Below are positions 25,567 to 34,732 of a stretch of DNA of 47,144 nt, piece by piece; the first letter of the stretch is position 1, and each line of letters opens with the position of its first letter. Source of the stretch: Paenibacillus terrae (lineage in GTDB: Bacteria > Bacillota > Bacilli > Paenibacillales > Paenibacillaceae). Below the pieces are notes generated by a model, which was not told the origin of the DNA, did no database searches, and worked only from the letters and a program-made list of their open reading frames with translations. The stretch covers positions 1 through 47,144 of the forward strand of contig NZ_JTHP01000055.1 in the NCBI RefSeq assembly GCF_000943545.1, read 5' to 3'. Made by a program: the position numbers and the translations under genes.

Positions 25567-25608
25567 AAAAAAGCACGTCCATACGTCTAATGACGTACAA
25601 ACGTGCTT
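25567..25608 (-). terminator. Alcohol dehydrogenase terminator
   Basis: Outer arms AAGCACGT (25571-25578) and ACGTGCTT (25601-25608), inner arms TACGTC/GACGTA; TTTT follows on the minus strand. Confidence 0.85.
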
Positions 25609-25636
25609 GCAATTATCCAATGACTAAATGACTGGA

Positions 25637-26800
25637 TTACAGGGATGCTTTGTAAATTTCCACTACATCTTCGCGATTCAGCTTGTTAAAACCACCAAAA
25701 GAACCGAATTTCACAGCTTTATCAGCCATAACGTCGATTTTGGAATCATCAATATCGTAATCAGCCAGACGGCTTGGCGCACCAATCGAGTTCCAGAAAT
25801 CACGCAACGCCTGAATACCTTCCAGCGCTACTTCTTCATCACTCTTGCCTTCCGGGTTCACATGGAACACATTCACAGCCAGTTGCTTGAAGCGTTCAGG
25901 CTTCACATGCAGATTGTGCTTCATCCAGTTCGGGAACAAAATCGCCAGTCCTCCGCCATGTGGAATATCATAAACAGCAGACACCGCATGCTCGATATTA
26001 TGAGTCGCCCAGTCACCTGTCAGCCCCATGTTCAGGAAGCCGTTCAGCGCCATCGTACCACAGTACATCATCGTTTCACGCAGCTCGTAGTTTTCTAGAT
26101 CGTTGACCAGGCCCGGAGCCGCATCCATAACTGTACGCAAAATCGTTTCACACCAGCCAAGCTGAATCGGAGTGTTAGATTCCAGATGGAAGTAATGCTC
26201 CAGCGTATGTGACATCATATCCACGATTCCGTACACCGTTTGATTTTGTGGCAGAGAATACGTGTTCACCGGATCAAGAATGGAAAACGCAGGGAACGCA
26301 AATACGCTGCCCCAGCCCAGTTTTTCCTGTGTTTCTTCGTTCGTAATGACAGAACCTGCGTTCATTTCGGAACCGGTAGCTGCCATCGTCAGAACTGTAC
26401 CTAAAGGCAATGCTGCCTGTGGAGCCGCTTTACGCTCTGCAAAATCCCACATGTCGCCATCATATTTCGCCCCGACAGCAATCGCTTTGGAGCAATCCAG
26501 CACACTACCGCCGCCAACAGCCAGTACGAGGTCAATTTGATGTGTTTTACACAATTCCACGCCTTTATGTACTGTGGACAAGCGAGGATTTGGTTCTACA
26601 CCTGCCAGTTCCGTTACCTCTGCTCCAATCTCTTTAAGCAGACTTATTACATTATCATACAAGCCGCTGCGCTTAATACTGCCGCCGCCATATACAAGCA
26701 GTACACGTTTACCGTATTTAGGAACTTCACGCTTGAGAGCCTCTAATTGCCCTTTACCGAAGATCAATTGAGTAGGATTATAAAATTCGAATGCTTTCAT
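25637..26800 (-). CDS. Iron-containing alcohol dehydrogenase (YugJ/BdhA type)
   Basis: A 387-aa group III alcohol dehydrogenase, probably NAD(P)H-dependent reduction of butyraldehyde, acetaldehyde or similar aldehydes in fermentation. FGKGQLEAL opens the protein, GGGSVLDCSKAIA (about 95-107) is the nucleotide-binding block, and metal ligands come from the D/H set in DMMSHTLEHYF and the IEHAVSAVYDIPHGGGLA region (about 265-285). ATG start; GGAGG is 12 nt upstream, rather far. Single gene with its own promoter (26854-26882) and terminator. Confidence 0.9.
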   Translation of the reverse strand: MKAFEFYNPTQLIFGKGQLEALKREVPKYGKRVLLVYGGGSIKRSGLYDNVISLLKEIGAEVTELAGVEPNPRLSTVHKGVELCKTHQIDLVLAVGGGSVLDCSKAIAVGAKYDGDMWDFAERKAAPQAALPLGTVLTMAATGSEMNAGSVITNEETQEKLGWGSVFAFPAFSILDPVNTYSLPQNQTVYGIVDMMSHTLEHYFHLESNTPIQLGWCETILRTVMDAAPGLVNDLENYELRETMMYCGTMALNGFLNMGLTGDWATHNIEHAVSAVYDIPHGGGLAILFPNWMKHNLHVKPERFKQLAVNVFHVNPEGKSDEEVALEGIQALRDFWNSIGAPSRLADYDIDDSKIDVMADKAVKFGSFGGFNKLNREDVVEIYKASL

Positions 26801-26853
26801 CGCAAACGTTCGCCTCCAATATTTTTCAAAGTTTAATGTTAAGAAACTACTCT

Positions 26854-26882
26854 ATTATAACCTTCTCAGTTACAGGAAACAA
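26854..26882 (-). promoter_or_regulatory. Alcohol dehydrogenase promoter
   Basis: Minus strand -35 TTGTTT (26877-26882), 17-nt spacer, -10 TATAAT (26854-26859). No Fnr or Rex site is obvious in the same interval. Confidence 0.65.
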
Positions 26883-26899
26883 ATTTGCTTCTTTTTCAG

Positions 26900-26930
26900 A
26901 AAAAAACCATGCTCCTTAAGGAGCATGGTT
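26900..26930 (-). terminator. Terminator of the galKET operon
   Basis: AACCATGCTCC-TTAA-GGAGCATGGTT, a perfect 11-bp stem, followed by seven T on the minus strand. Confidence 0.92.
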
Positions 26931-26986
26931 CCATGTCATATCTTGGGAGGGTTCTCGCACAGTATTATGCGCTGCCTACATTTATT

Positions 26987-28630
26987 TTATTCCCCTGTTG
27001 TATAACCCAGTTGCTTTATAAAACGTCCAAACGCTTGCTGACCTTCCGAATCACGCTTGTACACTCCTGCATGCTCCAAAATTTCACTGAACTTCAGTCC
27101 AACTTCATTTTGTACAGTGCGAACAGCCGTCTCCTTGTCAGGCAGACGACCAAATCGGGTGTTCAACTGGTAAATCCAGTCCGCATGCTTGAATAGCGGA
27201 TGCCCTTCCTGCTGCATAGCTACAGCCAGCTCGTCGTTACCGCATAAAATATCTGCAATACCATCCAGTTCATCCTTAAGCCGCCCCGGCAAAATCGCAA
27301 GTCCCATAACCTCGATCAGACCGATATTTTCCTTCTTGATATGATGCATCTCGCGATGAGGATGAAAAATACCTTCCGGGTACTCATCACTCGTCCGGTT
27401 GTTGCGCAGCACCAGATCCATCTGGTACTTTCCTTCCGCATCCCGGCGTACAATCGGTGTCACCGTATTATGCGGCACCGCTTCTCCGTCCTGCTCCGTA
27501 TGAGAGAGAACATCGGCTGCGGGATCGCTGTAAGCCTTCCAGGCTTCAAAAGCGGCATTCCCCGCCTCCAGCAATGCTTCGGCATCCGTTGATGTAAAGC
27601 GGATCACCGACATTGGCCAGTTCACAATCCCTGCTGTGACCTGCGGGAAGGCTTCATTGCGGTACAAGACGTCCACACCCGATTTTTCAATCGGGAACGT
27701 ATGACGTCCACCTTGAAAGTGATCGTGAGTCAGAATAGATCCTCCGACAATCGGCAGATCGGCATTGGAACCGATAAAATAGTGCGGGAACGCTTTCGTA
27801 AATGCCAGCAACCGCCGCAGCGTATCCTTCGTAAGCTTCATCGGCACATGATCGTGATGGAACACAATACAATGCTCATTGTAGTACACGTAAGGAGAAT
27901 ATTGAAAAAACCACGGTTCCCCGTTCAATTCCAACGGAATGATGCGCAGGTTTTGGCGGGACGGATGATTCACCCTTCCGGCATACCCAACGTTTTCACG
28001 GCATAATTGACATTTTGGATAAACAGGCGGCGGAAGAAACTTCGCCATTGCGATTTCCTTCGGACTTTTCTCCGGCTTGGACAGATTAATCGTGATTTCC
28101 ATATCTCCGTACGGTGTCTGCTGGTTCCAGTACACATTGCTGGCAACTCGGTCCATTCGGATATAATTTGAGTCGATAGACAATTGATAAAAAGCATTTG
28201 TCGCCGCCTCTATGCCGCGTTCAGCCTCCGTTTGGCGAAAGTCACGGATGACTTCAGACGGTCTTGCCATCAGGAGACCCATGATTTTGGAATCCAGCAA
28301 ATCACGGTACGTAGCTGTGTTTTCCGATATGAGTCCAATCGTATAGCCATAATCAATCAATACATTAAGCACAGGCTGGAGAACTTCGGGGGCTGTAATG
28401 CCCCCTGCCTCCCCGCCAGAATAAGGCTCCGAAAACCCGAACTGCTCCAGCAGCAGATTACGGCTGTAATCTGTGTCTTGCGGACCGATCAATCCCCGGT
28501 TTTGTGCGAATGCAACCAGCTGCTCAATCGCATACAGAGCGGATTGCTGTACAGTTTCGTCGATGTCATGGGCCGCAGGCCGGGAATGGTCCCGGTCTTG
28601 GCCTCTAGCTGCGGATTGACTCTCGCTCAT
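26987..28630 (-). CDS. galT: UDP-glucose-hexose-1-phosphate uridylyltransferase (class II GalT)
   Basis: A 547-aa Firmicute-type (class II) GalT that exchanges UMP between UDP-glucose and galactose 1-phosphate. Family features: RLIGPQDTDYSRNLLLEQF-like start (from about residue 45), KCQLCRENVGYAGR (about 205), YYNEHCIVFHHDHVPM and GSILTHDHFQGGRHTFP, which hold the HxHxH-type active-site histidines. The N-terminal 25 residues are polar and poorly conserved. The ATG at 28630 has GGGAG 11 nt upstream. Last gene of galK-galE-galT. Confidence 0.95.
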   Translation of the reverse strand: MSESQSAARGQDRDHSRPAAHDIDETVQQSALYAIEQLVAFAQNRGLIGPQDTDYSRNLLLEQFGFSEPYSGGEAGGITAPEVLQPVLNVLIDYGYTIGLISENTATYRDLLDSKIMGLLMARPSEVIRDFRQTEAERGIEAATNAFYQLSIDSNYIRMDRVASNVYWNQQTPYGDMEITINLSKPEKSPKEIAMAKFLPPPVYPKCQLCRENVGYAGRVNHPSRQNLRIIPLELNGEPWFFQYSPYVYYNEHCIVFHHDHVPMKLTKDTLRRLLAFTKAFPHYFIGSNADLPIVGGSILTHDHFQGGRHTFPIEKSGVDVLYRNEAFPQVTAGIVNWPMSVIRFTSTDAEALLEAGNAAFEAWKAYSDPAADVLSHTEQDGEAVPHNTVTPIVRRDAEGKYQMDLVLRNNRTSDEYPEGIFHPHREMHHIKKENIGLIEVMGLAILPGRLKDELDGIADILCGNDELAVAMQQEGHPLFKHADWIYQLNTRFGRLPDKETAVRTVQNEVGLKFSEILEHAGVYKRDSEGQQAFGRFIKQLGYTTGE

Positions 28631-28648
28631 TATGTCATCGTCTCCCGT

Positions 28649-29638
28649 CTATTCGTCGCCGTAGCCCTGAGGGTGCGACTGATGCCAGCCCCAAGCTCCG
28701 CTGATAATGTCCTCCAGTTGGGTACGCGCCGGACTCCAGCCCAGCACCGAGCGTGCCTTTTCAGAAGAGGCAACCAATACTGCCGGATCACCCGAGCGCC
28801 GTGGCTCTGTAACGACCGGAATGTCGAGTCCAGTGACCTTGCGCGCCGTCTCGATAACTTCCTTCACCGAGAAGCCCTGTCCGTTACCCAGATTAAACAC
28901 GTTGCTGTCATGGCCTTCGCGCAAATAATTCACCGCACGCACATGGGCATCTGCCAGATCGCTCACATGAATGTAATCCCGGATGCACGTTCCATCTGGC
29001 GTGGCATAATCCTCACCAAACACCGCAATGTGCGGGCGCTGTTTCAGTGCTGTCTGGAGTACCAGCGGAATCAGATGACTTTCCGGACGATGATCCTCAC
29101 CGATTTTGCCGCTCTCATGCGCACCAGCCGCATTAAAGTACCGCAAGGACACATATTTGATGCCCAATACTTTATCAAACCACGACATCATGCGCTCCAT
29201 CATTAGCTTCGTTTCACCATATACATTCGTTGGCTCTGTACGGTCTCCCTCTTCAATCGGCACCTTTTCCGGTTCGCCGTAGGTAGCCGCAGTGGAGGAA
29301 AATACGATCCTGCGCACACCAGCATCCTTCATGGCCTCCAGCAAGCTCAACGCGCCGAATACGTTGTTGTCATAATATTTACCCGGATTTTGCATACTTT
29401 CCCCAACCAGCGAGTTGGCTGCAAAATGGATAACCGCGTCGATACTATTTTCGGAAAACAGTCTGGACAGCAGTTCTTTATCTCTCAGATCACCTTCATA
29501 CAGCTTGCCTCCGAGCAGTGCTGCCTTGTGCCCGGTCTGCAAATTGTCCAGCACCACAACTTCTTCTCCCCGATCCAACAGTTCTGCTACGGTATGTGAA
29601 CCGATATATCCAGCTCCGCCTGTTACTAAAATGGCCAT
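28649..29638 (-). CDS. galE: UDP-glucose 4-epimerase
   Basis: A 329-aa short-chain dehydrogenase-fold enzyme interconverting UDP-galactose and UDP-glucose. Rossmann motif TGGAGYIGSH (residues 6-15), SSTAATYG and the catalytic YGETK (Tyr-x3-Lys, about 150), RYFNAAGAH. The ATG at 29638 is preceded by AAGGAGG at 9 nt and starts one base after the galK stop; the upstream 17 codons lie in galK and are excluded. Middle gene of the Leloir operon. Confidence 0.97.
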   Translation of the reverse strand: MAILVTGGAGYIGSHTVAELLDRGEEVVVLDNLQTGHKAALLGGKLYEGDLRDKELLSRLFSENSIDAVIHFAANSLVGESMQNPGKYYDNNVFGALSLLEAMKDAGVRRIVFSSTAATYGEPEKVPIEEGDRTEPTNVYGETKLMMERMMSWFDKVLGIKYVSLRYFNAAGAHESGKIGEDHRPESHLIPLVLQTALKQRPHIAVFGEDYATPDGTCIRDYIHVSDLADAHVRAVNYLREGHDSNVFNLGNGQGFSVKEVIETARKVTGLDIPVVTEPRRSGDPAVLVASSEKARSVLGWSPARTQLEDIISGAWGWHQSHPQGYGDE

Positions 29639-29639
29639 G

Positions 29640-30818
29640 TTATTCGTCCTCCTTCTGTTCTTTAACTCCGTCTCCCGCCTTACATACATAAAAGCTGGCT
29701 TCCAGCCCTGTCCGGGTCTGATAAGCTTCGCCGACTTCCTTCACAAACCGTTCCACATCGTCCTCATGGACAAGTGAAACCGTACAGCCCCCAAATCCGG
29801 CTCCCGTCATACGCGCACCCAGTGTGCCAGGAATGCGCCGTGCTTCCTCGACCATCACATCCAGCTCCGTGCAGCTAACCTCATACAAATCGCGTAGCGA
29901 ATCATGTGAAGCGTTCATCAATTGCCCAAAAGCTTCGAGATCATTCGCCGCAAGAGCATCGACAGAGGCCAGCACGCGAGCGTTTTCCTCTACCACATGC
30001 TGTGCCCGGCGTCGTACCGTTTCATCCGCAATATAATGCTGGAGTTCACCGAAACGGGCCTCATCCAGCTGAGCGAGGTATTCCAGCGTCGGCTCCTGCT
30101 GCTGCAAAATGGACAGTGCTTCGGCACATTGGCTACGGCGCTCGTTATAAGCTGAATCCACCAGCCCGCGGCGCTTATTCGTATTGCCGATCACCAGCTT
30201 ATAAACGCCCGTACGAAAAGGCACCTTGCGGTACTCCAGCGTATCGCACATCAGCAGAATCGCATGATCAGCCGCACCGTTCGCTACAGCGAACTGATCC
30301 ATAATACCGCAATTGACACCAACGTAATTATTTTCTGCCCGCTGGGACAATAAAGCAATTTCGACTGTGTTCGTTTCCTGTTTTTCGGTAGTGAGGAACG
30401 CATATCCCGTTACAACCTCAATGGAGGCAGAGGAGGATAATCCGGCACCATTTGGTATTTCTCCATGATAGAGCAGGTCGTATCCGCTAGACGGATAAAC
30501 TTCCTTTTCAGCCAGTTCCACCAGCACACCGACTGGATAGTCCACCCATTCGTCCGTTTTGTTGTTACCTATTTCTCCACGCGGTATGGACACTTCATAT
30601 GACAGGTTTGTCGAAGCAAAATGAATTTCATCATCATTACGCGCACGAAGAATCAGCGTTGTACCGAATTCCAGTGCAGCCGGGAGTACATAACCACCGT
30701 TGTAGTCGATATGCTCCCCAATCAAATTAACACGCCCGGGAGCATGAAATATCCGCAGCTCATGGCTGCTCTCACCATATTTGTCGATAAAACGTTTCTT
30801 TATTTCAGTAGTGTTCAT
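29640..30818 (-). CDS. galK: Galactokinase
   Basis: A 392-aa GHMP-family kinase that phosphorylates galactose at C1. Galactokinase signature APGRVNLIGEHIDYNGG (about residues 27-43), ATP loop PNGAGLSSSASIE (about 122-134), and GARMTGAGFGGC (about 340). The ATG at 30818 has AGGTGG 8 nt ahead; 18 more codons are open upstream but lack support. First gene of galK-galE-galT, divergent from an AraC-family regulator. Confidence 0.96.
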   Translation of the reverse strand: MNTTEIKKRFIDKYGESSHELRIFHAPGRVNLIGEHIDYNGGYVLPAALEFGTTLILRARNDDEIHFASTNLSYEVSIPRGEIGNNKTDEWVDYPVGVLVELAEKEVYPSSGYDLLYHGEIPNGAGLSSSASIEVVTGYAFLTTEKQETNTVEIALLSQRAENNYVGVNCGIMDQFAVANGAADHAILLMCDTLEYRKVPFRTGVYKLVIGNTNKRRGLVDSAYNERRSQCAEALSILQQQEPTLEYLAQLDEARFGELQHYIADETVRRRAQHVVEENARVLASVDALAANDLEAFGQLMNASHDSLRDLYEVSCTELDVMVEEARRIPGTLGARMTGAGFGGCTVSLVHEDDVERFVKEVGEAYQTRTGLEASFYVCKAGDGVKEQKEDE

Positions 30819-30903
30819 ATCCACATCCACCTCATCACCGTTAGTAAAGGCCCCCTGAATTCCCTGTAACAAACTTAATCAGGTTGGCGCTTCTTATGAT
30901 TTC

Positions 30904-30925
30904 AGTATAAATGAAAGCGTTAAAT
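30904..30925 (-). promoter_or_regulatory. galK -10 and candidate cre
   Basis: TATACT (30904-30909, minus strand) is a 5/6 -10 without a recognisable -35, as expected if an activator is needed. TGAAAGCGTTAAAT (30912-30925) matches the first ten positions of the CcpA site consensus TGAAAGCGTTTTCA and would cover the spacer, so glucose repression is possible. Confidence 0.4.
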
Positions 30926-31036
30926 AATGTAATGCATCCATGTGTTAAAGCTATGGATAAATGTGACTTGGATATGTACAATGTAAGTATACCGTATCTA
31001 ATAAACCATTCACAAATCTAGGAAGGATGACCCTAT

Positions 31037-31903
31037 TTGCAAACGCATTCATATAGCTATGCTGTGGCCTCCAATCCGGTGTTTTATGAAAATAGCCCGC
31101 TGCACGTGCTTTTTGCCGGCGAGAGCCAAACCAAATCCGGTCATGCCGTCGGGCCGAAGCTCTATGATTACTATTTGCTTCATTTTGTAGAATCTGGAAA
31201 AGGCATCTTCCGAACAGAGCAGCACTCATATCAGCTTGAGAAAAACGATTTTTTCCTGATCCATCCCGGTCAGCTCGTAAGCTACACCTCCGATGAAGAG
31301 GAGCCATGGCGGTATCGCTGGTCTGCGTTTACAGGGCAGCATACCGAAACCATGGTGCAGGAAGCAGGACTGCGCGTGCACCAGCCTGTCTTTCACGCTT
31401 CCAGTGAAAGCCTGATCCCCAGCTATCTGGAGCAGATGCAGTTAGCCTTTTACAGCCGAAAATCCAGCTCGCATCTTGCAGCCCTCGGTTACCTGTATCT
31501 GATCATGGGGGAAGCGGGTAATCATTTAAGCGACTGGTCTGACCCGACCGGGGCGGATTCGCAAATTCGGCGGACGGTCAAGCAGATGGTCCAATATATG
31601 TCCACTCAATATGCGCATCCCGTTTCTATCGAACAAATGTCCGAAGGACTTGGTTATAACCGTGCGTATTTGTCACGCATATTCAAGAAGGAAACAGGCG
31701 TCTCCCCTGTTACCTATCTGCTCAAGCTACGAATTGACAAGTCTCGTCAACTGCTACGCGAGCGTCCCGAGCTTTCGGTGGAGCAGGTGGCCGCTTCGGT
31801 GGGATTGACAGACGCTTTGTATTTCTCGCGTCAATTCAAGCGCTTCTGCGGTCAGTCGCCAACCCAGTATCGAAGCAAGGTTCAGCAATATTCGCAACCT
31901 TAG
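31037..31903 (+). CDS. AraC-family transcriptional regulator, divergent from gal
   Basis: A 288-aa regulator. The N-terminal cupin/AraC sugar-binding domain (about 10-150) shows LHFVESGKGIFRTEQHSYQLEKND-type sequence and FLIHPGQ. Two C-terminal HTH motifs (about 190-285) include VSIEQMSEGLGYNRAYLSRIFKK and VEQVAASVGLTDALYFSRQFK. The start is TTG at 31037 with GGAAGGA upstream; the nearby ATG at 31028 is in a closed frame. Divergent position suggests it controls galKET, probably as a galactoside-responsive activator like MsmR/RafR relatives; this is inference from position only. Confidence 0.88.
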   Translation: MQTHSYSYAVASNPVFYENSPLHVLFAGESQTKSGHAVGPKLYDYYLLHFVESGKGIFRTEQHSYQLEKNDFFLIHPGQLVSYTSDEEEPWRYRWSAFTGQHTETMVQEAGLRVHQPVFHASSESLIPSYLEQMQLAFYSRKSSSHLAALGYLYLIMGEAGNHLSDWSDPTGADSQIRRTVKQMVQYMSTQYAHPVSIEQMSEGLGYNRAYLSRIFKKETGVSPVTYLLKLRIDKSRQLLRERPELSVEQVAASVGLTDALYFSRQFKRFCGQSPTQYRSKVQQYSQP

Positions 31904-32004
31904 CAGACTTTGATCGTTCATTTATTCTGACCTGCCCCGTTCGGGGATTGATCTTCCGTTGCAGCATGAGCAACGACCAATCCGTATGGTTCGGAACATG
32001 GCAA

Positions 32005-32035
32005 ACAGCCCGCATCCTTCAACGATGCGGGCTGT
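32005..32035. terminator. Hairpin between converging araC-type gene and reductase
   Basis: Perfect 12-bp stem ACAGCCCGCATC/GATGCGGGCTGT with a 7-nt loop. T tracts are weak on both sides, but the stem is very GC-rich and lies between convergent genes. Confidence 0.6.
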
Positions 32036-32101
32036 TGCGTGTATTTCGGATATGAGAACATGCACGTTATACCGATGATAATGGAATATTTTTGGGGGGC
32101 T

Positions 32102-33121
32102 TTAGGCTGTGCCGCCGTCCTGTCCGTTCCCGGCATTCAGAATCGAATCAATCCGATCCAGTTCTTCCTGTGAAAAGTCCAGATTGGACAAGGCAGCAAC
32201 GTTTTCTTCAATTTGGCTCACACGGCTGGCCCCAATCAGGACGGAGGTCAGACGCTCACCACGCAGAGCCCAGGCCAACGAGAATTGAGCCAAGCTTTGT
32301 CCGCGCGCAGCTGCCATTTGATTGAGCGCCCGCACCTTACGAAGTGTTTCCGGTGTCACATTGTTTTCATTCAAGAAGACAGATGTACTCGCTGCACGCG
32401 AATCCTCGGGAATTCCGTTCAAATATTTGTTGGTCAACAGTCCCTGAGCCAGCGGGCAAAAGGCAATACTGCCGATCCCGTTTTCATCCAGTACATCCTG
32501 CAACCCGTTCTCAATCCAGCGGTCGAGCAGAGAATATTTTGGCTGATGAATCAGCAGCGGTGTTCCCAGTTCCTTTAGAATACGAGCCGCTTCTGCCGTT
32601 TGCTCCGCACTATAATTAGACACGCCCACATACAACGCTTTACCGGAACGTACGATATGATCCAGAGCCTGCATTGTTTCTTCCAGCGGCGTATCAGGAT
32701 CAAAGCGGTGGGAGTAAAATATGTCGACGTAATCCATACCCAATCTCTTCAAGCTCTGATCCAGACTGGATATCAGATACTTGCGCGAGCCCCAATCACC
32801 ATAAGGTCCTGGCCACATATAGTAGCCCGCCTTGGTCGAAATGACCATCTCATCCCGGTATGGCTTCAAATCACTAGCCAACACTTGTCCGAAAAATTCC
32901 TCTGCTGAACCCGCTGGAGGACCATAGTTATTAGCTAGATCAAAATGCGTAATCCCCAGATCAAAGGAACGAGTAACCATGTTACGGCCGTTCTCTGCAT
33001 TGTTGATCCCGCCAAAATTGTGCCACAAGCCCAGTGAAATGGCAGGAAGCTTAAGGCCCGATCTCCCTGTGCGGTTGTATTTCATATTTTCATAACGATC
33101 ATCGCCAGCCAAATAAACCAT
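32102..33121 (-). CDS. Aldo/keto reductase, L-glyceraldehyde-3-phosphate reductase type
   Basis: A 339-aa protein with a close match by eye to E. coli YghZ/Gpr along its length: MVYLA start, SGLKLPAISLGLWHNFG, HFDLANNYGPPAGSAEE, ISTKAGYYMWPGPYG, SRKYLISSLDQSLKR. The catalytic tetrad Asp, Tyr, Lys, His is visible in DLANNY, STKAGY and YSHR. YghZ reduces L-glyceraldehyde 3-phosphate and methylglyoxal with NADPH, a detoxifying role. GAGAGG lies 10 nt before the ATG. It follows the sirtuin gene by 84 nt and may be the last gene of that operon. Confidence 0.92.
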   Translation of the reverse strand: MVYLAGDDRYENMKYNRTGRSGLKLPAISLGLWHNFGGINNAENGRNMVTRSFDLGITHFDLANNYGPPAGSAEEFFGQVLASDLKPYRDEMVISTKAGYYMWPGPYGDWGSRKYLISSLDQSLKRLGMDYVDIFYSHRFDPDTPLEETMQALDHIVRSGKALYVGVSNYSAEQTAEAARILKELGTPLLIHQPKYSLLDRWIENGLQDVLDENGIGSIAFCPLAQGLLTNKYLNGIPEDSRAASTSVFLNENNVTPETLRKVRALNQMAAARGQSLAQFSLAWALRGERLTSVLIGASRVSQIEENVAALSNLDFSQEELDRIDSILNAGNGQDGGTA

Positions 33122-33205
33122 GCTATCCCAGCCTCTCTCGAAACATTGTTATGTCCATTACAACAACATCATAGCGCCTTTATCCGGCTGTTGACAAGAA
33201 AACGA

Positions 33206-33949
33206 TTACAAACCCAATTGATTGCCGAGTTCTCCCATAACCCTGCCGATGGGATCGGTCATCAGGAGATCCGCCTTGTGATCATATGAAGTGGGGTCTG
33301 TATTAAGCAGTACGGTATGTTTACCGTGAAAATAAGTAATCAGCCCCGCCGCAGGATGCACCGTCAGTGAGGTTCCTCCAATTAATAGCAGATCGGCCTG
33401 CGAGATAGCCTGAATGGATCGGACAAGCGTATCCTGATCCAGCTCTTCCTCGTATAAAACGACATCCGGTTTGATAATTCCCCCGTCTACTGGACATTTG
33501 GGCACCACCTCGGAGCTGTCCATCACTTCGTTCAAACTGTAAAAGCGCCCGCATTCCATACAATGATTGCGGTGCACCGAGCCGTGAAGTTCCAGCACAT
33601 TCACACTGCCTGCGGCCTGATGCAGGCCGTCAATGTTTTGCGTCACGACCGCTTTGAGTCGCCCTTGCTGTTCCAGTGATGCAAGGAAACGATGGCAGCC
33701 ATTCGGCTCCGCATCCGGATGCAGCATTTTGCTGCGATAGAAGCCAAAAAACACTTCAGGATGCCTTACAAAAAAAGAACGGCTAAGCATAACCTCCGGG
33801 GGATAAGGCAATTTTTCCTCACTCTGATACAGACCAGCCGCCGAACGAAAATCCGGGATACCACTCTCCGTCGACGTACCCGCCCCGCCGAAAAAAACAA
33901 TGTTTTGGGATTGCTGTATCCAATCAGCCAACGTTTTTATTTTGTCCAT
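33206..33949 (-). CDS. Sir2-family NAD-dependent protein deacetylase
   Basis: A 247-aa sirtuin. NAD-binding FFGGAGTSTESGIPDFRSA (residues 19-37), TQNIDGLHQAAG with the catalytic His in LELHGSVHRNHC, GGTSLTVHPAAG, and NTDPT near the end. The zinc-binding module has CMEC for the first pair, but the second pair reads CPVD instead of CxxC, so the fourth ligand is Asp or lies elsewhere. GGAGGTG is 8 nt before the ATG, inside the end of the HAD gene, which overlaps by 13 nt. In Bacilli sirtuins deacetylate metabolic enzymes such as acetyl-CoA synthetase. Confidence 0.93.
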   Translation of the reverse strand: MDKIKTLADWIQQSQNIVFFGGAGTSTESGIPDFRSAAGLYQSEEKLPYPPEVMLSRSFFVRHPEVFFGFYRSKMLHPDAEPNGCHRFLASLEQQGRLKAVVTQNIDGLHQAAGSVNVLELHGSVHRNHCMECGRFYSLNEVMDSSEVVPKCPVDGGIIKPDVVLYEEELDQDTLVRSIQAISQADLLLIGGTSLTVHPAAGLITYFHGKHTVLLNTDPTSYDHKADLLMTDPIGRVMGELGNQLGL

Positions 33950-34716
33950 GTTTCACGCACCTCCAGCTCTTCATATCCGCGGACGATGATGTCCGCATCC
34001 AGCAAATGACCGGAACGTTCCGGCTCTGGCGCAAATCCGATGGCCAGCCGCACCCCGGCACGCTTGCCCATCTGCATATCCCCGTTGCTGTCTCCGATGA
34101 CAACTACATCCGCTGGCGACAGTCCTAGCAAATCGCAGGCTTTTTCAGCCATTTCCGGGTCCGGTTTGCCGTATGTAACCCTGTCGTGTCCGATGACCTC
34201 GTCAAAATATGACGTCAACCCCATCCACTCCAGATGCTCCTGCGCGGCCTCTGTACTGTCAGAGGTCACGACCGCCAGCTTCAATCCGGCACGGCGGCTT
34301 TGCTCCAGTAGCGTCCGTAAGCCCGGAAACACCTTCGCGGCCCGATGTCGCCGTACATCAGCCATCGCCGTTTTGTTAAAATCCCGAACCAGCCTCACTG
34401 CTTCATTCCATGGTACACCGGCAGTATAAAGCTGCCAAGCCAGTACGCCCGTACTTTCATCCACTGTCCCCATCGCCAGCGGGCCGGAAGGATCATAGCC
34501 GATCACGCGCCCCTCAGGGTCGTGGATGGTACCCAGAATGCTGCCTTTTTCCACCGTAAAATCTGTACCTGCCACGGCAAGATGCTGTTCCAGCATATCC
34601 AGTATAGAACGGGCCCAGGGACCCCACAACTGAATAAAATCCAGCAGCGTGCCATCCTTGTCCAATAAAATGCCACGGCATGGAAACCGCTGTCCCTGAA
34701 CGACTAACTCAGACAT
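33937..34716 (-). CDS. HAD-superfamily phosphatase (phosphoglycolate phosphatase-like)
   Basis: A 259-aa hydrolase. Motif I LLDKDGTLLDF (nucleophile Asp and acid Asp, about residues 17-27), motif II VVTSDS (about 150), motif III Lys in YGKPDPEMAEKA, motif IV VVIGDSNGDMQMGKRAG. A long helical cap lies between I and II, so it belongs to the C1-cap phosphatases. Substrate cannot be read from sequence; phosphoglycolate or another sugar phosphate is likely. GAGGAGG 8 nt before the ATG. It begins 16 nt after the alpha/beta hydrolase stop and overlaps the sirtuin start. Confidence 0.88.
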   Translation of the reverse strand: MSELVVQGQRFPCRGILLDKDGTLLDFIQLWGPWARSILDMLEQHLAVAGTDFTVEKGSILGTIHDPEGRVIGYDPSGPLAMGTVDESTGVLAWQLYTAGVPWNEAVRLVRDFNKTAMADVRRHRAAKVFPGLRTLLEQSRRAGLKLAVVTSDSTEAAQEHLEWMGLTSYFDEVIGHDRVTYGKPDPEMAEKACDLLGLSPADVVVIGDSNGDMQMGKRAGVRLAIGFAPEPERSGHLLDADIIVRGYEELEVRETWTK

Positions 34717-34732
34717 GCAGCCCGCCTCCTCA

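Noticed and set aside
28184..29206. 340-codon open frame spanning the galT-galE junction on the other strand
   Set aside because: Runs across two real, conserved genes in antisense; no family resemblance.
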